Made by a program: the position numbers and the translations under genes. The notes below the pieces were generated by a model. The model ran no database searches. It was given only the letters and a program-made list of their open reading frames with translations, and had not been told where the DNA came from. A stretch of DNA of 11,188 bases from an uncultured Panacagrimonas sp. (lineage in GTDB: Bacteria; Pseudomonadota; Gammaproteobacteria; Nevskiales; Nevskiaceae), in the NCBI GenBank assembly GCA_946481265.1, contig CAMLNE010000115.1, positions 1 to 11,188 of the forward strand. The letters are read 5' to 3'. Numbering within the stretch: the first letter of the stretch is position 1; each line of letters opens with the position of its first letter. Of this stretch, positions 7,322 through 11,188 are shown piece after piece.

Positions 7322-7391
7322 CGTAGCCCGGACGAAGTCCGGGAGTTCCCTGATCATCGGCGAGCCCGTCCCGGACTTCGTCCGGGCTACG
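7322..7391. repeat. Inverted REP pair (BIME-like), arms perfect over 23 bp
   Basis: Two 23-bp arms (7322-7344 and 7369-7391) are exact reverse complements, separated by 24 bases. Each arm is itself a hairpin, CCCGGAC-GAA-GTCCGGG, preceded by the unpaired head GTAG, the architecture of REP elements in inverted orientation. The stop codon of the DUF2306 gene (TAG on the minus strand, 7389-7387) is the TAG of the right-hand REP head. The flanking cttcgggcgaag at 7292-7303 may belong to the repeat. Likely roles are transcript 3'-end protection or partial termination. A REP-associated transposase gene is not in this window. Confidence 0.85.
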
Positions 7392-8160
7392 GCATTGCGA
7401 CGCGCGGCGCGGGCGCCCACAGCGCACGGCCTTCGCGGCGGCAGCGCCGGTAGTGGATGAGCAGCTCGGCGACGAACAGGTTCGGCACCCAGCACATCCA
7501 CAGCGCGGTGAGATAGTTCTCGTGCCAGGGCAGCCCGGCGTGGTCCATCAAGGGAATCATCATGCGCAGGGTCGTGCCCGACAGCGTCTGGCTGTAGCTG
7601 CGGATCATCCATTCGCCGTGCGCAAGGTAATCACCCTGCCAGAGCCGCAGGGCGCCGAGCGCCGTGAAGGCGAACGTGGTCGATGCGACGCCGACGATCG
7701 CGAGGACCGCCGGCAGGCCGGGTTCGGCGGGCAGCGACACCGCGAAGATGCCACCGGCCAGCGACCCGACCAGGGCCGCGGGCATGTAGACCCTGCCGAC
7801 GGCGCGGTGCAGCCTCGGCTTGCGCCGCCGCAGCATCGGCACGAACTGCAGGCCGCCGATCGCCAGCGCGGTGCCCATGCCCGTGATGTGCAGATAGAGC
7901 AGCAGCGGATGCTGCTTGAACTTGGGTAACTGCTCCGCGACGAAATCGTTGAAGCCCTGCATGCCCACGATCTCGTAGATGTGGTTGAGATGCAGCACGC
8001 CCTCCGGCCCGGTCGCGAGGTAGCGCAGCGCATGGGCGCCGATGAAGAGCGAGGGCAGGGCCAGCGCCAGCCAGAAAGCCCAGGACGCGCGGCTCCATCG
8101 CGGTTGGGCCGCTGCGATCGCGGTGGAGCGGACGGACGAGTTGAGGGTGCTGGTCGACAT
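7387..8160 (-). CDS. DUF2306 integral membrane protein
   Basis: A 257-residue inner-membrane protein with a Ser/Thr/Arg-rich cytoplasmic start and hydrophobic segments at about 28-48, 86-108, 126-144, 150-172 and 215-236. The conserved polar signatures of the DUF2306 family are visible: LLLYLHITGMG (His91), LHRAVGRVYM (His118, Arg123) and HGEWMIRSYSQ (His181, Arg187), followed by TTLRMMIP. Membrane-embedded His and Arg residues hint at haem or quinone binding, but no function is proven for the family. GGAG sits about 8 bases upstream of the start at 8160. The gene is divergent from the AraC regulator, 99 bp away, and may be its target. Its stop codon falls inside a REP element, and the next gene downstream is 184 bp away. 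Confidence 0.85.
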   Translation of the reverse strand: MSTSTLNSSVRSTAIAAAQPRWSRASWAFWLALALPSLFIGAHALRYLATGPEGVLHLNHIYEIVGMQGFNDFVAEQLPKFKQHPLLLYLHITGMGTALAIGGLQFVPMLRRRKPRLHRAVGRVYMPAALVGSLAGGIFAVSLPAEPGLPAVLAIVGVASTTFAFTALGALRLWQGDYLAHGEWMIRSYSQTLSGTTLRMMIPLMDHAGLPWHENYLTALWMCWVPNLFVAELLIHYRRCRREGRALWAPAPRVAMP

Positions 8161-8223
8161 CGTGGACTCCGGTGAGCGCCCGGGCGGGGCTGCCGCATCT
8201 TGCGCAGCGGAAACGGCCGTCGA

Positions 8224-8260
8224 TTGACATCTCGCGACAGAGTTTTAGCTTTATGCGACA
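8224..8260 (+). promoter_or_regulatory. Promoter and possible autoregulatory direct repeat of the AraC gene
   Basis: A perfect -35 TTGACA (8224-8229) is followed 16 bp later by TAGCTT (8246-8251) in the only AT-rich patch of the divergent gap. Transcription would start at about 8258-8260, at or next to the ATG, so the message may be leaderless; no Shine-Dalgarno is seen before the ATG. The hexamer GCGACA occurs twice, at 8234-8239 and 8255-8260, exactly 21 bp apart. That is two helical turns and the spacing of half-sites bound by AraC-type proteins. Sites here could serve both the regulator and the divergent DUF2306 gene. Confidence 0.4.
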
Positions 8261-9264
8261 TGAGCATCCTGATCCGGTCGACCGTCCTGGAGGGCTTCCG
8301 CGACCTGGTCGCGGACCTGGACGGCGATGCGCAAGCCCTGCTCAAGCGCTTCGGCCTGGATCGTGCCGATCCGCATTCGCCCACCGCGCTGATCTCGTAC
8401 GAAGCACTCCTGCGCCTGCTGGACCTGTCCGCGCGAACGCTGTGCTGCCCGAATTTCGGCGCGCGGCTGGCGCGGTTCCAGAGCCTGGACAAGCTGGGGC
8501 CGCTGGCATTGCTCGCGATCAACTGCCGTACCGTGGAAGCCGCGATCCTCAGCGTGGGTGTGCACCTGCACACCTATACGCCGGGCGTGAAGATGGAGCT
8601 GCTGCGGTCCTCCCGCCAGGCCTCGTGCCTGCGCTTCGACGTGGAGATGCCGTCGGGCTGCACGGTGGGACGACAGCAGATGGTGGAGTTCTCGCTGGCC
8701 TTCGCGGTGAGCGGACTGCACCTGCTCGCGGGCGAGACCTTCCAGCCCGAAGCGGTGCTGCTGCGACATGAAACGCCGCTGCCGGCCAGGAGCTACCGGC
8801 CGGACTTCGGCGTCGCGCCGCTGTTCGCGCAGCAAGTCGATGCGCTGATGATCGCGCCGCGCTGGTTGCGCCAGCCGCTGCGACTCGCCGACGAGCGCCT
8901 GCGTCAGGCGATAGACGACTACCTCGAGCCGCTGATCCGGGGCGACCGGCTGGTGCTGGACCAGCAGGTCGAGCAGCTCATCATCCGGCTGCTGCCCACC
9001 GGGCGCTGCAATCTCGAAACGGTGGCGAGCCAGCTCTCGATGCACCCGCGCACGCTGCAGCGCAAGCTCGAGCAGAGCGGCGTGTATTTCGAGGAGGTGG
9101 CGGATCGCCAGCGCCGCGAGCGCGTCCGGGAATTGCTCAGCGGCACGCACATTCCGCTGTCGCACGTCGCCGGCCTGGCCGGGTTCAGCGAACAGAGCAG
9201 TCTCACGCGGGCCTGCCGTCGCTGGTTCGGGACCACGCCCCTGAAGCTGCGGCAACCTCCGTAG
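8260..9264 (+). CDS. AraC-family transcriptional regulator (arabinose-binding-like N-terminal domain)
   Basis: A 334-residue DNA-binding regulator. Residues about 20-205 form the N-terminal domain of the PF12625 kind, with GLDRADPHSPTALISYEALLRLLDLSAR and an FGARLARFQSLDKLGPLALLAINCRT stretch. Residues about 250-330 form the paired helix-turn-helix: LETVASQLSMHPRTLQRKLEQSG (first HTH), then PLSHVAGLAGFSEQSSLTRACRRWFGTTP (second HTH plus the family's GFSEQSSLTRAFRRWFG-type signature). Regulators of this subgroup often control lipid, steroid or aromatic catabolism, with the ligand bound by the N-terminal domain. ATG 8260 was preferred to the in-frame ATG 8200 because the extra 20 residues would overlap the promoter-like sequence. 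The stop TAG belongs to a REP element. The gene converges on the monooxygenase, its possible target. Confidence 0.9.
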   Translation: MSILIRSTVLEGFRDLVADLDGDAQALLKRFGLDRADPHSPTALISYEALLRLLDLSARTLCCPNFGARLARFQSLDKLGPLALLAINCRTVEAAILSVGVHLHTYTPGVKMELLRSSRQASCLRFDVEMPSGCTVGRQQMVEFSLAFAVSGLHLLAGETFQPEAVLLRHETPLPARSYRPDFGVAPLFAQQVDALMIAPRWLRQPLRLADERLRQAIDDYLEPLIRGDRLVLDQQVEQLIIRLLPTGRCNLETVASQLSMHPRTLQRKLEQSGVYFEEVADRQRRERVRELLSGTHIPLSHVAGLAGFSEQSSLTRACRRWFGTTPLKLRQPP

Positions 9265-9330
9265 CCCGGACCAAGTCCGGGGGCTTTTCTCTTCGCCCGG
9301 GCCAGAATTCCCGGACTGCGTCCGGGTTAT
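9261..9330. repeat. Second inverted REP pair, between convergent genes
   Basis: The arms at 9261-9281 and 9310-9330 are inverted copies of the same REP family as at 7322-7391, matching each other at 17 of 21 positions. Each folds on itself (CCCGGAC-CAA-GTCCGGG and its partner with a TGC loop). The AraC stop TAG (9262-9264) and the monooxygenase stop TAA (9329-9327, minus) are both the first bases of their REP arm. Confidence 0.8.
9265..9294 (+). terminator. REP hairpin plus T-rich run after the AraC gene
   Basis: The hairpin cccggac-caa-gtccggg, immediately after the AraC stop codon, is followed by ggcttttctctt, which reads as a loose U tract. That makes the REP arm a plausible intrinsic terminator for the plus-strand gene. 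On the other strand the matching hairpin lacks a U tract. Confidence 0.5.
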
Positions 9331-10964
9331 CTCAAGGCGAAACCCGCATAGCCCTGGTCGGCGGACTCCGCAAACTTCTGCGCGTACAGCGGCAGGCCAC
9401 CGCCGTAGTTGAGCACTTCGATCGGCTTGCCCGGCACGTTGGAGCCGTTGTACCAGGAGTCGGTCTGCGGGATCAGCGTCATGTTCGCGACCTCGCGGTT
9501 GTGCTCCACCCACTGGTCCTCGGCGGCGAGCGTGGGCTCGATGCGCTTCACGCCCATGCGACGCATGTCGTCGATGATGCGCACCACCATGTCGCCCTGC
9601 ACCTCGGCCGTGGTCGGTCCATTCGACCAGCCGGAGGGACTCTGTGGCCCGTACAGCCAGTACATGTTCGGATAGCCCGCGCTGGACAGGCCCAGGAAGC
9701 TGCGCACGCCGGTCTTCCACTTGTCCGAGAGCAGCCGCCCATCCGTGCCGCGCACCTGGATCGCGAGGATGCCGCCGCTGACCGCGTCGAAGCCGGTACC
9801 CATGACGATGATGTCGAGTTCGGTCTCGCCCTCGTCCTGCGTGCGGATGCCGCGCGGCGTGATCTCCTGGATGGGCGAGGTGCTGATGTCGATCAGCGAG
9901 ACGTTGTCCTGGTCGAACAGGTCGTAGTACCACTGCTCGAGCGAGACGCGCTTGCAGCCGAAGGCATACGGCGCCTTCATCGGCGCGAGCTTCTCGCGTT
10001 TCACCGGGTCCTTGATGCGCGGACGCGTCTTGTCGCGCCAGAACGCGTAGGCCTCGTCGTTGGACTCGCGGCTGGCGATGGTGTCCTCGAAGTTGGCGAG
10101 CCAGAACGGGAAGCCGCCCTGCGCCCACAGCTCCTCGTAGACACGCTGGCGTTCCTCCTTCGATACCGACAGCGCCGATCCCGGTCGCCAGGTGAAGTCG
10201 TAGCCGCAATGCGTCTTCGGGCGCAGCCGGAACTTCTCCGCGTAGCCCTTCTTCATCTCGGTCTGCTCTTCGACGCTGAGCTTGCGCTGCAGCATGGGAA
10301 TGGCCATCGCCGGGCTGCGCTGGAACACCGTCAGGTGCTTCGCCGTCTTGCTCGCCTCCTGGATCACCTGCACGGCACTGGCGCCGGTGCCGATCACGCC
10401 GACGCGCTTGCCGGTGAAGTCCAGGCCGTCCTGCGGCCACAGGCCGGTGTGGTGGACGATGCCGCGGAAGGTGTCGAGGCCCTTGAATTTCGGGATGTGC
10501 GGCCTGGCGGCAAAGCCGGTGCACAGGATCAGGTGCTGGGCGCACGTGACGGTGCCGTCCTGCGCGCGCACGACCCACTGGTTGTTCGGCCCGTCGAACT
10601 CGGCGCCGGACACGCGCGTGTTGAAGCGCACATCCCTGGACAGGTCGAGCTTCTCGTCGACGTAGCGGAAGTAGCGGCGCAGCTCGCTCCAGTCCGGGAA
10701 CAGCTCGCTCCAGTTCCAGTCGCGCCAGAGGTCCTCGCGCGAATACTGGTAGAGATAGGCCCAGGTGTCGACGCGGGCGCCGGGATAGCAGTTCCAGTGC
10801 CAGATGCCGCCGAGGTTGCTGCCCGCCTCGAGGATGCGGCAGCGAAAGCCCAGTTCGCGCAGACGGAAGAGCTGGTAGACGCCGGCGAACCCGGCGCCGA
10901 CGATCAGCACGTCGAGGGCTTCGGAGGCAGCAGGTGCGGCGGTCGTGGCGGGAACGGGCGTCAT
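9327..10964 (-). CDS. Baeyer-Villiger-type flavin monooxygenase (FAD/NADPH)
   Basis: A 545-residue soluble monooxygenase, the usual length for type I Baeyer-Villiger enzymes, which use FAD, NADPH and O2 to turn ketones into esters or lactones. Visible motifs in order: the FAD Rossmann fold VLIVGAGFAGVYQ (23-28), GGIWHWNCYPGARVDTWAYLY (52-72) lining the flavin, and the family fingerprint FxGxxxHxxxWP as FRGIVHHTGLWP (166-177, His172). The NADPH Rossmann fold follows as VGVIGTGASAVQV (192-197), and later GTGFDAVSGG. The flavin-proximal GARVD is followed by TW where many cyclohexanone-type enzymes have ES, so substrate choice may differ. The start at 10964 places the FAD motif 20 residues in; the longer GTG start at 11117 adds a Pro/Arg/Ala-rich stretch and was rejected. 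No strong Shine-Dalgarno is seen. Stop TAA lies in a REP element. The substrate is unknown; ketone, steroid or alicyclic compounds are reasonable guesses. Confidence 0.92.
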   Translation of the reverse strand: MTPVPATTAAPAASEALDVLIVGAGFAGVYQLFRLRELGFRCRILEAGSNLGGIWHWNCYPGARVDTWAYLYQYSREDLWRDWNWSELFPDWSELRRYFRYVDEKLDLSRDVRFNTRVSGAEFDGPNNQWVVRAQDGTVTCAQHLILCTGFAARPHIPKFKGLDTFRGIVHHTGLWPQDGLDFTGKRVGVIGTGASAVQVIQEASKTAKHLTVFQRSPAMAIPMLQRKLSVEEQTEMKKGYAEKFRLRPKTHCGYDFTWRPGSALSVSKEERQRVYEELWAQGGFPFWLANFEDTIASRESNDEAYAFWRDKTRPRIKDPVKREKLAPMKAPYAFGCKRVSLEQWYYDLFDQDNVSLIDISTSPIQEITPRGIRTQDEGETELDIIVMGTGFDAVSGGILAIQVRGTDGRLLSDKWKTGVRSFLGLSSAGYPNMYWLYGPQSPSGWSNGPTTAEVQGDMVVRIIDDMRRMGVKRIEPTLAAEDQWVEHNREVANMTLIPQTDSWYNGSNVPGKPIEVLNYGGGLPLYAQKFAESADQGYAGFALR

Positions 10965-11058
10965 GGCGGTCTGGCTCTGGTCTGGAAATGCGGTCGAGGT
11001 CCGCGCGCGCGGGCCGGCGGCATGCGCGGCCGGTGGGCCGCCCGAGCGTCGCAGGCTA

Positions 11059-11075
11059 GCGCCGCATCGCGGCGC
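11059..11075. repeat. Small hairpin in the leader region of the monooxygenase
   Basis: gcgccgc-atc-gcggcgc is a perfect 7-bp stem with a 3-base loop, 95-111 bases upstream of the monooxygenase start. It could be part of the untranslated leader or an operator half; no function is shown. Confidence 0.3.
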
Positions 11076-11085
11076 CGGACTTGGA

Positions 11086-11118
11086 CTTTCGTGCACGCCC
11101 ATCGGCTTTCCGTGCACG
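11086..11118. promoter_or_regulatory. Paired CGTGCACG palindromes upstream of the monooxygenase
   Basis: The 8-bp palindrome cgtgcacg occurs at 11090-11097 and 11111-11118. Each copy is preceded by ctttc or cttt, and the two copies are 21 bp apart, two turns on the same face of DNA. They lie 126-154 bases upstream of the monooxygenase start codon. A dimeric regulator binding twice is the natural reading; which one is unknown. No confident -35/-10 pair was found nearby. Confidence 0.35.
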
Positions 11119-11188
11119 GCCTGCGCTAGGGCGTGTTTACGCTATTTCGATCGCGGCGTTGCCCCCACAAATCCGGCCAGGCAAGGCG
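11119..11188. other. Right edge of window, no gene seen
   Basis: These 70 bases contain no convincing reading frame. The stretch agggcgtgtttacgctattt followed by cgatcgcggcg is less GC-biased than the rest and looks like the kind of sequence found at the edge of a dispersed repeat or insertion element. It is cut by the window end, so this cannot be settled. Confidence 0.2.

Noticed and set aside
7203..7427. N-terminal extension of the PF10118 gene
   Set aside because: It translates REP hairpins, and a near-perfect ribosome site sits directly before the ATG at 7202.
5574..7460. 628-residue plus-strand open frame
   Set aside because: Gln/Arg/Ala-rich antisense translation covering two well-supported minus-strand genes and reading through REP palindromes.
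7322..9330. REP repeats considered as a CRISPR array or transposon ends
   Set aside because: Only two inverted pairs with internal hairpins, no regular spacers, no cas or transposase gene, and host genes between them belong to ordinary families.
8251..10578. 775-residue minus-strand open frame, the longest in the window
   Set aside because: It is antisense to the AraC gene and out of frame with the monooxygenase; both real genes have clear family motifs.
10965..11117. N-terminal extension of the monooxygenase to a GTG
   Set aside because: Pro/Arg/Ala-rich, not family-like, and overlaps the paired palindromes; the FAD motif should lie close to the N-terminus.
9501..11129. 542-residue plus-strand open frame opposite the monooxygenase
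   Set aside because: Antisense to a gene with an unmistakable Baeyer-Villiger fingerprint; low-complexity composition.
1..11188. tRNA, rRNA or riboswitch genes
   Set aside because: No cloverleaf, rRNA-like or recognisable riboswitch sequence was seen in any intergenic gap on either strand.

Overview
This is a GC-rich (roughly two thirds G+C by eye), gene-dense chromosomal window. The DUF349 protein, the AraC-type regulator with an arabinose-binding-like N-terminus, the DUF2306 and PF10118 proteins, and the REP-type palindromes (TAGCCCGGA...TCCGGG) together suggest a hydrocarbon-, lipid- or steroid-degrading gammaproteobacterium (Nevskiales/Steroidobacterales-like). That placement is inference; no rRNA or other marker gene is present.

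Left part, plus strand: the 3' part of a DUF349 helical-repeat protein (1-1431, start outside the window), a 427-bp gap, then a HAD-superfamily hydrolase (1859-2662). The gap is not empty. Its minus strand holds a decayed piece of an N-acyl-D-amino-acid-deacylase-type amidohydrolase that aligns clearly with the intact gene lying 2 kb further right.

Middle, minus strand, read right to left: a DUF2306 four-to-six-helix membrane protein (8160-7387), a PF10118 ferritin-like 'metal-dependent hydrolase' (7202-6318), a small membrane protein resembling styrene-oxide isomerase (6284-5739), an amidohydrolase (5629-3899) and a secreted/membrane TPM-domain protein (3772-2699). The hydrolase and the isomerase-like gene are 33 bp apart and probably co-transcribed. 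The amidohydrolase and the PF10118 gene each have a plausible sigma70-type promoter of their own.

Right part: a 99-bp divergent gap separates the DUF2306 gene from an AraC-family regulator (8260-9264, plus). That regulator converges on a Baeyer-Villiger-type flavin monooxygenase (10964-9327, minus). The 224 bp beyond the monooxygenase start contain a paired palindromic site and no gene.

How the genes may work together (inference): a flavin monooxygenase that makes esters or lactones from ketones, a possible di-iron protein, an epoxide-isomerase-like membrane protein and an amidohydrolase next to an AraC activator look like a small oxidative catabolic island for a hydrophobic substrate. The substrate is unknown. 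Two inverted REP pairs punctuate the island, and three genes take their stop codon from the first bases of a REP element.
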